Shown in pieces: positions 1-7,183 of a stretch of 24,679 bases of DNA. The notes under the pieces were generated by a model that saw only the letters and a program-made list of their open reading frames with translations, was not told the origin of the DNA and did no database searches. The stretch lies in the NCBI GenBank assembly GCA_030837265.1, contig JAUPKV010000224.1, forward strand, positions 1-24,679. Reading direction: 5' to 3'. Position 1 is the first letter of the stretch; every line of letters starts with the position of its first letter. The translations under genes and the position numbers were made by a program. This DNA comes from Methanobacteriota archaeon (lineage in GTDB: Archaea > Halobacteriota > Methanosarcinia > Methanosarcinales > Methanosarcinaceae).

Positions 1-182
1 GTTGTCATTGCAAGTGCATATTCTCCGAAGTCCAGTAGGCCTGCATAGTGCCCTATTCCCGAAAGGGGCGCTCCGATCCCCTTCCGAACGTAGCTGAGTT
101 TTTCGACCAGGGTTTTGACAGTTTTTTCTTCCTTAGTAATGTCCACACCCGAGTCAGCGTATGTCAAGTGTTTTTCGCTCAC
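1..182 (-). CDS. purM: Phosphoribosylformylglycinamidine cyclo-ligase (AIR synthetase), N-terminal part
   Basis: Partial gene; the 3' end lies outside the window. About 60 codons are visible from a GTG start at 182-180, preceded by a good Shine-Dalgarno (GGAAGGAG) a few bases upstream. The protein begins MSEKHLTYADSGVDITKEEK and continues through YVRKGIGAPLSGIGHYAGLL, DFGEYALAMTT. The YADSGVDI start and the GHYAGLLDF segment are typical of PurM, which closes the imidazole ring of AIR from FGAM using ATP in purine synthesis. It begins 13 nt after the aspartate kinase stop on the same strand, so the two are probably co-transcribed. Family assignment is from remembered motifs only; the ATP-binding core is not in view. 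Confidence 0.85.
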   Translation of the reverse strand, partial: MSEKHLTYADSGVDITKEEKTVKTLVEKLSYVRKGIGAPLSGIGHYAGLLDFGEYALAMT

Positions 183-195
183 TCTTTGCTCCTTC

Positions 196-1623
196 CTATT
201 TGCTTTGTAGTTGCATTTCAATTTCGTTTCCATTAAATAATTCGAATTCTTCATGTAAAGTCTTGACCGCAGCAAATGCGTCATCTTCTTGCACAACGAA
301 TGAAATATTGTACTGAGAAGAGCCCTGACTGATCATAATAATATTAATCATGGAATTTCCGAGAGCTCCAAAAACTCGCTTTGCCACACCCGGCGTTCCT
401 GCCATACCTGCACCCACGACTGCGACTACGCAGACATTTTCATCCGAACTAATTTCCTTTACAATTTCACGATTAAATTCGGAATGCAAAGCCTGTAATG
501 CGAGTTCGGTATGTGCTTGACTTACAACGAAAGAAATATTGGATTCCGAGGAACCCTGACTGATCATAACAACGTTTACTCCCGCCTTTGCAAGGGCTGT
601 AAAAAGCCTTGCCACAGTTCCGACTGCTCCTGCCATTTCGGCGCCTGCAACATTTATTAGGGCGACATTTTTAATCAGGCTTACCGCTTTTACAACGTGT
701 CTGCACTGGAATATTTCGGAAACAATCAATGTGCCCGGGAATTCCGGATTAAAAGTATTTTTTACCCGTACAGGGATGTGTTCTCTCATTGCAGGCTCAA
801 TTGTACGCGGGTGAAGCACGTTTGCCCCGAAATACGAGAGTTCCATTGCTTCAGCGTAAGAAATTTGGGGAATAGTTTTTGCTTCTGGTACTATTCGCGG
901 GTCAGTGGTCATGATCCCGTTCACTTCTTTCCAGAGCCAGATCTCATCAGCTTTAAGGGCTGCGCCCAGTATGGAAGCTGTGAAATCAGATCCGCTTCTT
1001 CCCAGTGTGGTAATAATTCCGTTTTCATTTTCTCCGATAAAACCTGTGACCACGAGAACCTGGGATGCGAGCCTGTACCCCAGTCTTTTTTCCACAAGTT
1101 CGTAAGTCTTTTCCAGAGGTCTGGCATTCCCATAATCCGAGGATGTAATTATTCCTGCTTCTCCACCCGTATATTCTGTTGATGCTACCCCCAGAGCGCG
1201 GACAGCTCCGGAGACAATAGGGGCAGCCAGACGTTCCCCATAGGACGAGATGTAGTCTATAGACCTGGGAGTCAGCTCACCAAGATAGCAGATCCCTATT
1301 AGGGCTTTTTCTAGCTCATCAATACGGAGATCGAGGACCTGGAGGACTTCTTTTGCGACTGTAGGGTCATTAATGGCAATCCTTACAGCTTCATAGTGTT
1401 TGTTTGTAAGTTCGGTTTTAAACTCCTTCACAAGGCTAACCTTACCTTTTGTTGAAGCAAGGCGCGCATTTTCCAGAAGTCGATCTGTTACTCCACCGAG
1501 CGCCGAGGTTACTGCCACTACCTGGTTGCCTTCGTTATGGTATCTTTTTAAAAGTTGGGCAACATGGCTTATTTTTTTTCCGTCCCCTACGGAAGTTCCT
1601 CCAAATTTCATTACAATTTTCAT
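196..1623 (-). CDS. lysC: Aspartate kinase (aspartokinase) with two C-terminal ACT domains
   Basis: 475 aa, full length for the family. It phosphorylates L-aspartate with ATP, the entry step to lysine, threonine, methionine and diaminopimelate. The N-terminal amino-acid-kinase domain starts with the hallmark KFGGTS at residues 6-11, and RSGSDFTA in the middle of the chain is the nucleotide/substrate loop. Two ACT regulatory modules follow at about 320-390 and 400-470, each with a matching MISQGSS-x2-NISFVV strand, so feedback inhibition by an end-product amino acid (lysine or threonine) is expected. It is followed on the same strand by purM after 13 nt and is divergent from the ApgM-like gene across a 331-nt spacer. 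The ATG start at 1623 begins directly with the conserved first beta strand, supporting it despite a weak ribosome binding site. Confidence 0.95.
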   Translation of the reverse strand: MKIVMKFGGTSVGDGKKISHVAQLLKRYHNEGNQVVAVTSALGGVTDRLLENARLASTKGKVSLVKEFKTELTNKHYEAVRIAINDPTVAKEVLQVLDLRIDELEKALIGICYLGELTPRSIDYISSYGERLAAPIVSGAVRALGVASTEYTGGEAGIITSSDYGNARPLEKTYELVEKRLGYRLASQVLVVTGFIGENENGIITTLGRSGSDFTASILGAALKADEIWLWKEVNGIMTTDPRIVPEAKTIPQISYAEAMELSYFGANVLHPRTIEPAMREHIPVRVKNTFNPEFPGTLIVSEIFQCRHVVKAVSLIKNVALINVAGAEMAGAVGTVARLFTALAKAGVNVVMISQGSSESNISFVVSQAHTELALQALHSEFNREIVKEISSDENVCVVAVVGAGMAGTPGVAKRVFGALGNSMINIIMISQGSSQYNISFVVQEDDAFAAVKTLHEEFELFNGNEIEMQLQSK

Positions 1624-1954
1624 AATCGAATCACGTTTTAGCGTTAACTCTGTTATTTTTCACTCATGTTTAGAATATTATTAATTCCACTTATCATTTA
1701 TCAGTAAAATAAGCTCTTATAATGAACACTGTGAATTAGTTCCTTAGCCATTTAATACGCTTTTAACTAAGAATTTGTCCTGTATAGAAGATAATACTAT
1801 ATTATAATGCTTGTGTAAGAGAATATTGAATTAAAACATTTGGATTGACAGAAAAAAATTACTGACAGATTCCGTAACTGATAATCTTGTTTTGAATAAA
1901 ACGATATCTTTAACTCCAATATGCAGTGTAAAATAGTTTAAAACAGGTGAAGCG
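1624..1954. promoter_or_regulatory. Divergent intergenic region between aspartate kinase and the ApgM-like gene
   Basis: 331 nt, strongly AT-rich and without a credible ORF. It must hold the promoters of both divergent genes. A GGTGA ribosome binding site sits about 5 nt before the ATG at 1955. Several TATA-like stretches occur (for example around 1800-1810), but I cannot choose the true boxes. No riboswitch-like or strongly palindromic element was recognised. Confidence 0.45.
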
Positions 1955-3151
1955 ATGAAGTATGTCGTACTTATAGGAGACGGAATGGCTGATTACCCGA
2001 TTGAAGAATTGGGTGGTAAGACCATTCTTCAGGCAGCCCGTATCCCTGCTATGGATTATATAGCAACTCAAGGAAAGACAGGGCTTGCAAAAACGATACC
2101 GGATGGGTTTTCTCCGGGAAGTGACATTGCAAACATGTCAATTATCGGATACGACCCAGCAGTCAATTATTCCGGAAGGGCTCCGTTAGAAGCTGCAAGC
2201 ATTGGTGTTGCTCTTGCGCAGGATGATGTGGCTTTCAGATGCAATCTAATAACTATCGAAAATGGGAGAATGAAAGATTATAGTGCAGGGCATATTAGCA
2301 GTGAAGAAGCGAAAATTCTCATCAAGACAATTGATACGGAACTCGGTAATGAAGAACTGAACTTTTATCCGGGAATTAGCTACAGGCATCTCATGGTCGC
2401 TAGAACGAATCTTGGAGCTGAAGCAGAATGCACTCCTCCTCATGACATTACGGGAAAGAGAATTACGGATTACCTGCCGAGTGGGAAAGACGGGAAATTT
2501 CTTTCCGAATTAATTAAAGAATCCATGTCAATTCTTGAACTGCATCCGGTTAACCTGGAAAGAATTAACGAGGATAAAAACCCTGCAAACTCGATCTGGG
2601 TCTGGGGACAGGGGTACGCTCCGAAATTTACTCCGTTTACAGAACTTTATGGGAAAACCGGAGCAATTATCTCTGCAGTTGACCTCCTTAAAGGTATTGG
2701 AATTTATGCCGGCCTGGATATTATTGAGGTTCCGGGAGCAACCGGTTATCTGGATACTAATTATGACGGGAAAGTTAGTGCTGCTCTTGAGACTCTAAAA
2801 ACAAAAGATCTTGTTTTTGTTCATGTAGAAGCTCCTGACGAAACCGGGCACGAGGGGAGCCTTGAAAAAAAGATGAGGGCTGTTGAAGACTTTGATAGCC
2901 GGATAGTAGCTCCTATTCTCAAACATGCTGAAGCTTCCGATGAACCCTTTTCAATTCTTGTCCTGCCTGACCATCCAACTCCAATTTCCTTAAAGACTCA
3001 TACAAGGGACCCTATCCCATTTGCAATCTATAGGACGGACAAAGCAGATCCGGACGAAACTACGGCTTTTAACGAGGAATCGGCTAAAAAAGGTTCTCTT
3101 GGTTTGGTAAGAGCTTTCGACCTCATTAGAATGCTTGTAACTGCTAATTAA
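1955..3151 (+). CDS. apgM: Cofactor-independent phosphoglycerate mutase, archaeal ApgM type (possible homoserine kinase)
   Basis: 398 aa, alkaline-phosphatase superfamily. The N-terminal metal site is LIGDGMAD with Asp9 and the probable phospho-serine nucleophile is Ser56 in PGSDIANMS. The C-terminal metal-binding segments DETGHEG (about 288-294) and LPDHPTP (about 331-337) are both present, so the fold looks catalytically complete. The canonical role is interconversion of 2- and 3-phosphoglycerate in glycolysis/gluconeogenesis. A branch of this family of about 400 aa has been proposed to be a homoserine kinase in organisms lacking ThrB. Length and divergent adjacency to aspartate kinase, the first enzyme of the same pathway, make that alternative realistic. 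The ATG at 1955 has GGTGA just upstream. A T-rich tract at 3211-3218 may end the transcript. Confidence 0.88.
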   Translation: MKYVVLIGDGMADYPIEELGGKTILQAARIPAMDYIATQGKTGLAKTIPDGFSPGSDIANMSIIGYDPAVNYSGRAPLEAASIGVALAQDDVAFRCNLITIENGRMKDYSAGHISSEEAKILIKTIDTELGNEELNFYPGISYRHLMVARTNLGAEAECTPPHDITGKRITDYLPSGKDGKFLSELIKESMSILELHPVNLERINEDKNPANSIWVWGQGYAPKFTPFTELYGKTGAIISAVDLLKGIGIYAGLDIIEVPGATGYLDTNYDGKVSAALETLKTKDLVFVHVEAPDETGHEGSLEKKMRAVEDFDSRIVAPILKHAEASDEPFSILVLPDHPTPISLKTHTRDPIPFAIYRTDKADPDETTAFNEESAKKGSLGLVRAFDLIRMLVTAN

Positions 3152-3199
3152 CGGTTACCCAGATCATGTTTTCCTTCAATTTTTGATTTTTATTTTCGG

Positions 3200-3218
3200 C
3201 TCTTCGCCTCTTTTTTTT
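3200..3218 (+). terminator. Probable T-tract terminator after the ApgM-like gene
   Basis: A run of eight T at 3211-3218 follows a small GGC/GCC mini-hairpin (GGCTCTTCGCC, 3198-3208). Archaeal RNA polymerase terminates at such oligo-T tracts. It lies about 50 nt after the stop and before the hsp20 promoter. Confidence 0.5.
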
Positions 3219-3265
3219 CAAATTCTTCTTTCAACAGCGAAATTTGATGAAATTAGCTATGAAAA

Positions 3266-3274
3266 TGTATATAT
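3266..3274 (+). promoter_or_regulatory. TATA box of hsp20
   Basis: TGTATATATC is a good archaeal TATA box. It would place transcription start near 3295, giving a leader of about 45 nt that contains the palindrome at 3304-3318 and a strong ribosome binding site (AAGGGGGAA, 3328-3336). Confidence 0.55.
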
Positions 3275-3303
3275 CCTTTCTCAATATACTCATTATAACA
3301 CAT

Positions 3304-3318
3304 ATAACACTGTGTTAG
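3304..3318 (+). promoter_or_regulatory. HSR1-like palindromic operator in front of hsp20
   Basis: ATAACACTGTGTTAG contains the perfect inverted repeat TAACAC-T-GTGTTA. It reads ATAAC-N5-GTTAG, one base away from the CTAAC-N5-GTTAG site described, as I recall, for the Archaeoglobus heat-shock regulator HSR1. An extra TAACACA half-site lies at 3296-3302. It sits just downstream of the expected start site, where a bound repressor would block initiation. Confidence 0.55.
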
Positions 3319-3341
3319 AATCTTAATAAGGGGGAACTTAG

Positions 3342-3803
3342 ATGAAATGGCCAGCTAGAAGATCATTTTCAGGACCTGCGCAATGGGATCCTTTTGAAGA
3401 GATTAAGAGAACTCAGGAACGACTTAACCAGCTTTTTGAAGATTTCATGCCTGGTGAAGAATGGGGAGGCGGAAAGGTATTTACGCCAGCCGTTGACATC
3501 CGGGATGAAGAAAACAAGCTTGTGGTCACTACTGATCTACCTGGAATTAATAAACAGGATGTTGAGATAAACCTTAAAGAAGATATGCTTGAAATAAGCG
3601 CGAAAAGCGGAAAGGAACAGGAAAAAGAAGAGGAAGGATATCTTCGTAAAGAGAGAACATATACTCGTTTTTACCGCGCTGTCCGCCTGCCTACCAGTGT
3701 TAAAGAGGAAGGAAGCACAGCAAAAATGGATAACGGTGTCCTGACAATAACTCTTCCTAAAATGAAATTGGAAGAGCCCTCAAAGAAAATACAGATCGAA
3801 TAA
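3342..3803 (+). CDS. hsp20: Small heat shock protein, Hsp20/alpha-crystallin family
   Basis: 153 aa, ATP-independent holdase that keeps unfolding proteins soluble. The alpha-crystallin domain spans about residues 46-140, from FTPAVDIRDEENKLVV through the signature GVLTITLPK at 132-140. The C-terminal IXI motif, IQI (150-152), docks into the neighbouring subunit's hydrophobic groove and is needed for oligomer assembly. The N-terminal arm contains the usual WDPFEEIKR. The start is fixed by a strong Shine-Dalgarno (3328-3336). An HSR1-like palindrome overlaps the leader, so heat induction by derepression is likely. The last codons and stop are part of a 16-bp tandem triplication that runs on past the gene. 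Confidence 0.96.
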   Translation: MKWPARRSFSGPAQWDPFEEIKRTQERLNQLFEDFMPGEEWGGGKVFTPAVDIRDEENKLVVTTDLPGINKQDVEINLKEDMLEISAKSGKEQEKEEEGYLRKERTYTRFYRAVRLPTSVKEEGSTAKMDNGVLTITLPKMKLEEPSKKIQIE

Positions 3804-3833
3804 AATACAGATCGAATAAAATACTGATCGAAT
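3786..3833 (+). repeat. Tandem 16-bp triplication covering the hsp20 stop codon
   Basis: Three copies of AAAATACAGATCGAAT at 3786-3801, 3802-3817 and 3818-3833; the third differs by one base. The first copy encodes the final IQIE of Hsp20 and the first T of its stop codon. Copies two and three are untranslated, so the gene end was the template for the duplication. Confidence 0.95.
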
Positions 3834-3883
3834 AAAGTATTATCAATTATTTTCTAATAGTAGTGAATTTTTATATTTACTCC

Positions 3884-3918
3884 AATTGCGAGAGAGTACA
3901 CTCGCAATTCAATTTTTA
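3884..3918. terminator. Hairpin terminator between convergent genes
   Basis: A perfect 9-bp stem AATTGCGAG (3884-3892) and CTCGCAATT (3901-3909) encloses an 8-nt loop and is followed by ATTTTT. It lies between the end of hsp20 (plus) and the stop at 3921 of the minus-strand gene. It could serve both directions, although the T-tract favours the plus strand. Confidence 0.65.
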
Positions 3919-3920
3919 AA

Positions 3921-4322
3921 TCAGCGATAGTGCGGAAAGATGTACTTAATCTCTTTTAGTCTCTCATCGTCCTCTCCTTCCAATTCATCCGGAAACTCTT
4001 TACTTTTCAGAGCTTCGGCTTTTGCAACTTCCGGGTGCTGTTTCAGGAATTCCAAAGAATAGGCAGTAGTCTCCTTCGCCGAGGATTGAAATATCCCATC
4101 GATCTCTTCCCTGCTAAATTGCCCATGATACAGAAGAAGCTGAGTTACTTTTTGCCTTGTGGCTTGAGGCTCTTTTTCATAATCTAATGCGTAATAAAGT
4201 TTGCTTATGATTACTCTTAAACTTGCGGGCCTGCTTCGCTCACTGTCCTGTATCTCAAAAGGGCTTTTATTCTGTATTTTTTGAATCATTTCATCCAGGT
4301 CGTACTGAGTTATATTTACCAC
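3921..4322 (-). CDS. Conserved hypothetical protein, helical, about 133 aa
   Basis: 133 aa, starting MVNITQYDLDEMIQKIQNKS. I do not recognise the family. The composition is charged and predominantly helical, with no signal peptide, membrane span or Cys/His metal motif. The middle (about 40-80) contains KLYYALDYEKEP and TRQKVTQLLLYHGQFSREEI, which could be a small helical or winged-helix-like fold. The C-terminal 40 residues are very acidic (DELEGEDDERLKEI). The minus-strand frame is open and codon use is like the neighbours. It is convergent with hsp20 across a hairpin terminator; nothing nearby indicates a function. Confidence 0.75.
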   Translation of the reverse strand: MVNITQYDLDEMIQKIQNKSPFEIQDSERSRPASLRVIISKLYYALDYEKEPQATRQKVTQLLLYHGQFSREEIDGIFQSSAKETTAYSLEFLKQHPEVAKAEALKSKEFPDELEGEDDERLKEIKYIFPHYR

Positions 4323-4471
4323 TCCTGTGAATTTTGTTTGTTAAGATCTAAGAACCGCGTTCTTGACTGCTCAGTAAATTCTATCTTAGGCTTGCGTAGA
4401 AATTTGGTTTACATGCTAAATAAGAATTCCCAAACATACTTTGAAAAAAGAGTAATGGAAGTAGAATAGAT

Positions 4472-4762
4472 ATGACAGAAACTTTTTTTTCTGTGAATAA
4501 ATTAGTCCTCTTGAGCGAGCAAAGCGAGCGAAAAGGACCTCGTGCTCCCGAAGCGAAACTCGGGAAGCGAAACTCGGGAAGCGGAACTCGGGTGCGGCAT
4601 CAGGACATAGTTCTCATCATCTTTTGCTCAGTTGGGGTAACTCTCTTCATCGCCGCAAAACCGTGTATATCGGTTATCTTATTTATGATTACTGCCTTTA
4701 TTGCTGCGAATCGTTTCCGGATGGGACTATTTTTACATTCGAACGGATCAAGTGTTAAATAG
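4472..4762 (+). CDS. Doubtful 96-aa membrane protein ORF
   Basis: ATG ORF of 96 aa with two hydrophobic stretches (about 46-60 and 64-80, including DIVLIIFCSVGVTLFIAA), which could be a small two-helix membrane protein. Against it, the ATG has no clear ribosome binding site and residues 15-41 are just a translation of the 14-bp tandem repeat and its GC-rich flank. It may be spurious, or a gene whose front was rebuilt by the repeat. Confidence 0.25.
   Translation: MTETFFSVNKLVLLSEQSERKGPRAPEAKLGKRNSGSGTRVRHQDIVLIIFCSVGVTLFIAAKPCISVILFMITAFIAANRFRMGLFLHSNGSSVK
4508..4592. repeat. GC-rich repeat block with a 14-bp tandem triplication
   Basis: Three direct copies of AAGCGAAACTCGGG at 4551-4564, 4565-4578 and 4579-4592 (the last with one change). 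They are preceded by GAGCGAGCAAAGCGAGCG, a short direct repeat. TCCCGA (4546-4551) and TCGGGA (4560-4565) can pair around an 8-nt loop. The block is far more GC-rich than the surrounding spacer; similar GAGCGAGCAAAGCGAGC strings are, as I recall, scattered in Methanosarcina genomes. Confidence 0.85.
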
Positions 4763-4841
4763 GGTTAGTCCGATCTCCTGAATACAAAATTTCAATCTAC
4801 TAGTTTCAATTATTAATTCCAAAAATTTTTGAGGAAGGCTC

Positions 4842-5606
4842 TTGAAATTCGAAGCATTAGCTGTAGAAAACATCCCTCTTATACAAAAAGGGGATGATCT
4901 GCCCCTGATTATCTGTAAGAATTTTGAATTTAAGGATAGGGATATCGTTATTATTTCCTCGACCATTGTTGCCAAAGCTGAAGGAGAGTTTTTCAGACTT
5001 GAAGATATTACGGCAGGGAAAACGGCGTTTGATATTGCCGCACGAAATGGGAAAGATGCAAGATTCGTCCAGGCTGTGCTGGCCCGGAGCAAGGAAGTCC
5101 TTTTAGACATGCCTTTTATGCTCGTTACTACTCTTACAGGTCATACCTGTGTAAACGCCGGAGTAGACGAGTCAAATGTCGAAAATGGGTTTTTACTTTA
5201 TCCTCCGAAAGATCCCGATTCCAGTGCCTCAAGCATAGGGGAAGCTATTGAGAAAATAAGTGGAAAAAAGTTGAGTGTCATCATCACGGACACAAACGGA
5301 AGAGCTTTCAAAATAGGTCAGACAGGTGTTGCAATTGGAGTTTACAAAATAAAACCTATTAAATCCTGGATTGGAGAACCGGACCTGTTCGGAAAAACAC
5401 TTGAGGTCACTGAAGAGGCAATTGTAGATGAACTTGCAGGTGCCGCAAATCTACTCATGGGTGAGGGAGCGGGAGGAACTCCCATAGTTGTCATTAGAGG
5501 ACTTGATTATTACTGTGAAGACAACACATTTATTAGGGAAATATACAGGCCTGAAGAAAAGGATGTAATTAAAAAAGGACTTCGCTGCCTGCGGAAGAAT
5601 GATTGA
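4842..5606 (+). CDS. cofE: Coenzyme F420-0:L-glutamate ligase
   Basis: 254 aa. CofE adds L-glutamate to F420-0 in a GTP-dependent reaction, building the gamma-glutamyl tail of coenzyme F420, the deazaflavin hydride carrier of methanogenesis. Family segments are visible: ISSTIVAKAEGEF near residue 50, TGHTCVNAGVDESNVENG at about 105-120, VIITDTNGRAFKIGQTGVAIG at about 147-167, and DELAGAANLLMGEG at about 195-208. Length matches the family. The start is TTG, chosen because GAGGAAGG lies 3 nt upstream and the protein begins at the expected first strand (KFEALAVENIPLI). It is convergent with the cupin gene and has no other F420 genes beside it. Confidence 0.95.
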   Translation: MKFEALAVENIPLIQKGDDLPLIICKNFEFKDRDIVIISSTIVAKAEGEFFRLEDITAGKTAFDIAARNGKDARFVQAVLARSKEVLLDMPFMLVTTLTGHTCVNAGVDESNVENGFLLYPPKDPDSSASSIGEAIEKISGKKLSVIITDTNGRAFKIGQTGVAIGVYKIKPIKSWIGEPDLFGKTLEVTEEAIVDELAGAANLLMGEGAGGTPIVVIRGLDYYCEDNTFIREIYRPEEKDVIKKGLRCLRKND

Positions 5607-5651
5607 ATTAAAAAACACGAGCTTCAGAGTTTATTAATTGAAGAATTTTGG

Positions 5652-5975
5652 TTAAGAGCGGATCATGGTTAGAATCATTTTGAATTTTTCAATGGCAAGA
5701 AGTGAGTGAGGCTCGTTGGCAGGCATGATAATCATATTTCCCTTCTCCAAAATGTTTTTTTCCCCGGAAATTGTAATTTCTGCCTTTCCGTCTATTACCT
5801 GAACTATGGCATCGAAGGGAGCAGTATGTTCACTCAGCCCTTCCCCTTTGTCGAAAGCAAACATGGTTATGTTTCCCGTACTTTTACGAAGAATTTCTTT
5901 GCTTACAACAGCTCCTTCTTGATATTCAATCAGATTTTCCGCTTTCAAAACTCTTGCTTTCAATTCTTCAGTCAT
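5652..5975 (-). CDS. Small single-domain cupin protein
   Basis: 107 aa with one cupin barrel at about 33-105. Motif 1 is GEGLSEHTAPFDAIVQVIDG and motif 2 is GNMIIMPANEPHSLLA. The metal ligands look reduced: motif 1 keeps one His (HTA instead of HxH) and has Gln where Glu is usual; motif 2 keeps its His. The protein may bind metal weakly or be a sensor/binding protein rather than an enzyme. Small cupins of this type are common in anaerobes and usually lack an assigned role. The gene is convergent with cofE (45-nt gap) and lies in the same direction just downstream of the deaminase, 65 nt apart. Confidence 0.88.
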   Translation of the reverse strand: MTEELKARVLKAENLIEYQEGAVVSKEILRKSTGNITMFAFDKGEGLSEHTAPFDAIVQVIDGKAEITISGEKNILEKGNMIIMPANEPHSLLAIEKFKMILTMIRS

Positions 5976-6007
5976 TATTCCACTCCCCTATATCCTATTT
6001 CATAATT

Positions 6008-6041
6008 ATATCATTTCTGCAAATATATCATTTCTGCAAAT
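6008..6041. repeat. Perfect 17-bp tandem duplication abutting the deaminase stop codon
   Basis: ATATCATTTCTGCAAAT occurs at 6008-6024 and again, identically, at 6025-6041. The second copy ends on the first base of the deaminase stop (6041-6043 on the minus strand). Confidence 0.95.
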
Positions 6042-6520
6042 TAATCTTCGCTTGAAGTCCCATCTTTCAGGTCGAGAAGTATATAATCAACTTTGATGCC
6101 CGCATCTCTGAAGAATTTGAGCGAATCCATATCGGGATATGGGGTTGCATAAACAACCCTTTTTATATCTGAATTGATAATCATTTTCGTGCAGAGAATA
6201 CAGGGCTGGTGAGTGCAATAAATTGTTGCTCCTGCGATGCTTACCCCATGGATTGCAGCCTGAATGATAGCATTCTGTTCCGCATGGACTGCCCTGCATT
6301 TTTCGTGTCTTGTACCGGAAGGAATTTTTTCCAGGTCTCTAATACATCCGACATCAAGGCAGTGTTCCATACCTCTGGGAGCGCCATTGTATCCGGTTGA
6401 GAGGATGCGTTTATCCCGGACGATCACAGCACCTACATTGTTTCGGAGGCAGGTGGCCCTTTTGCCGACTACGAAGGCTATTTCAAGAAAATATTCATCA
6501 AGGGAAGGTCTTTCAGTCAT
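6041..6520 (-). CDS. dCMP/CMP deaminase family protein (zinc-dependent cytidine deaminase fold)
   Basis: 159 aa. The zinc site is complete: HAE at residues 79-81 (His ligand plus catalytic Glu81) and PCILC with Cys107 and Cys110. The N-terminal [25 protein letters not shown] is characteristic of deoxycytidylate deaminases (ComEB/Dcd type). The enzyme would convert dCMP to dUMP, feeding thymidylate synthesis. Additional Cys residues at 54 and 59 ([12 protein letters not shown]) are also typical of the dCMP deaminase branch. It lies upstream of the cupin gene on the same strand and diverges from secF across 663 nt. The ATG at 6520 begins right before the conserved region. Confidence 0.92.
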   Translation of the reverse strand: MTERPSLDEYFLEIAFVVGKRATCLRNNVGAVIVRDKRILSTGYNGAPRGMEHCLDVGCIRDLEKIPSGTRHEKCRAVHAEQNAIIQAAIHGVSIAGATIYCTHQPCILCTKMIINSDIKRVVYATPYPDMDSLKFFRDAGIKVDYILLDLKDGTSSED

Positions 6521-6646
6521 TCTGGCTCACAAATTAGAATTCTGATTTAAAAATTTATCCTTTTATCTCTATCTTGTTATTGTAGTTTTAGTGCTGTAAC
6601 TTAATAGTATATAAAAATTTGCTACTGTTGTCAAGGAAGGAACTGA

Positions 6647-6766
6647 ATGCTACAAATGTGTGGACAAGTTGGGAATAGTAAAATCAATATAGGAAAAGTA
6701 AGAATTGATATGAAATCCCACTTCCTCTTTAATATTTATAGCATATCATTACTCTTATTACAGTAA
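6647..6766 (+). CDS. Candidate 39-aa small protein
   Basis: An ATG ORF beginning MLQMCGQVGNSKINIGKVRI and ending in a hydrophobic tail (FNIYSISLLLLQ). GGAAGG lies 6 nt before the ATG and TATATAAAAA (6608-6617) about 30 nt before it. The spacing predicts transcription start very near the Shine-Dalgarno, so the two signals are not fully consistent. No family recognised; it may be chance. Confidence 0.2.
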   Translation: MLQMCGQVGNSKINIGKVRIDMKSHFLFNIYSISLLLLQ

Positions 6767-6917
6767 TGAAAAATTAGATTGAAAATAACAAATTTGGGAT
6801 GATATTTTTAAGGAAAGGTCGTTATTTTTGACTAACAGTGTAATGGATACATATAAATGAATTCAGAACTTGTGTGACTTTTAAGAGTTAATTTTAAGTG
6901 TAATGAAATAACGGTTT

Positions 6918-6936
6918 ATAGGGAAAGATTCCCTAT
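6918..6936. other. 8-bp hairpin in the secF upstream region
   Basis: ATAGGGAA and TTCCCTAT form a perfect 8-bp stem around the 3-nt loop AGA. No T-tract follows, so it is not a typical terminator; it could be an operator or part of a small RNA. Confidence 0.4.
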
Positions 6937-7157
6937 CAAGGAATATTTGAATTATCTATGTGAAAACACAATTTAAAGGATCAATCTATTTATAACATTA
7001 AGATGTCAGAACATTATCTCCCAAACTTGAATCCGATTATGTCCAAGATATAAATCACATCATCAAACAAATCTACTTACATCTCGATGATTCTGGACTA
7101 TACATCTGAAATACACACCTGGATGTGAGAGTTATTCGGATAAGTTTGATAAAATTA

Positions 7158-7169
7158 GATGCATGCATC
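7158..7169. promoter_or_regulatory. 12-bp palindrome beside the secF ribosome binding site
   Basis: GATGCATGCATC is a perfect palindrome ending one base before CGGAG, the Shine-Dalgarno of secF (ATG at 7184). Position would suit control of translation or transcription, but short palindromes also arise by chance. Confidence 0.3.
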
Positions 7170-7183
7170 CGGAGTATTAAAAT

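Larger units (their letters stand above)
4323..4841. other. Long spacer between the 133-aa protein gene and cofE
   Basis: About 520 nt. It carries the promoter side of the minus gene, a GC-rich repeat block (4508-4592), one doubtful ORF (4472-4762) and the cofE ribosome binding site (GAGGAAGG, 4831-4838). No RNA gene was recognised. Confidence 0.5.
6521..7183. other. Long intergenic region between the deaminase and secF
   Basis: 663 nt, AT-rich. It holds a candidate 39-codon ORF with a TATA box and ribosome binding site (6607-6766), an 8-bp hairpin (6918-6936) and a 12-bp palindrome next to the secF ribosome binding site (7158-7169). No tRNA or other known RNA was recognised; its size leaves room for a small RNA. 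Confidence 0.5.

Noticed and set aside
697..1182. A 161-codon open frame on the plus strand inside the aspartate kinase gene
   Set aside because: It lies wholly antisense to a well-supported enzyme and has no family resemblance; it is an overlap artefact.
7090..7125. A C/D-box-like small RNA (CGATGAT followed by CTGA)
   Set aside because: Only one imperfect C-like and one D-like element; no C'/D' pair and no terminal stem.
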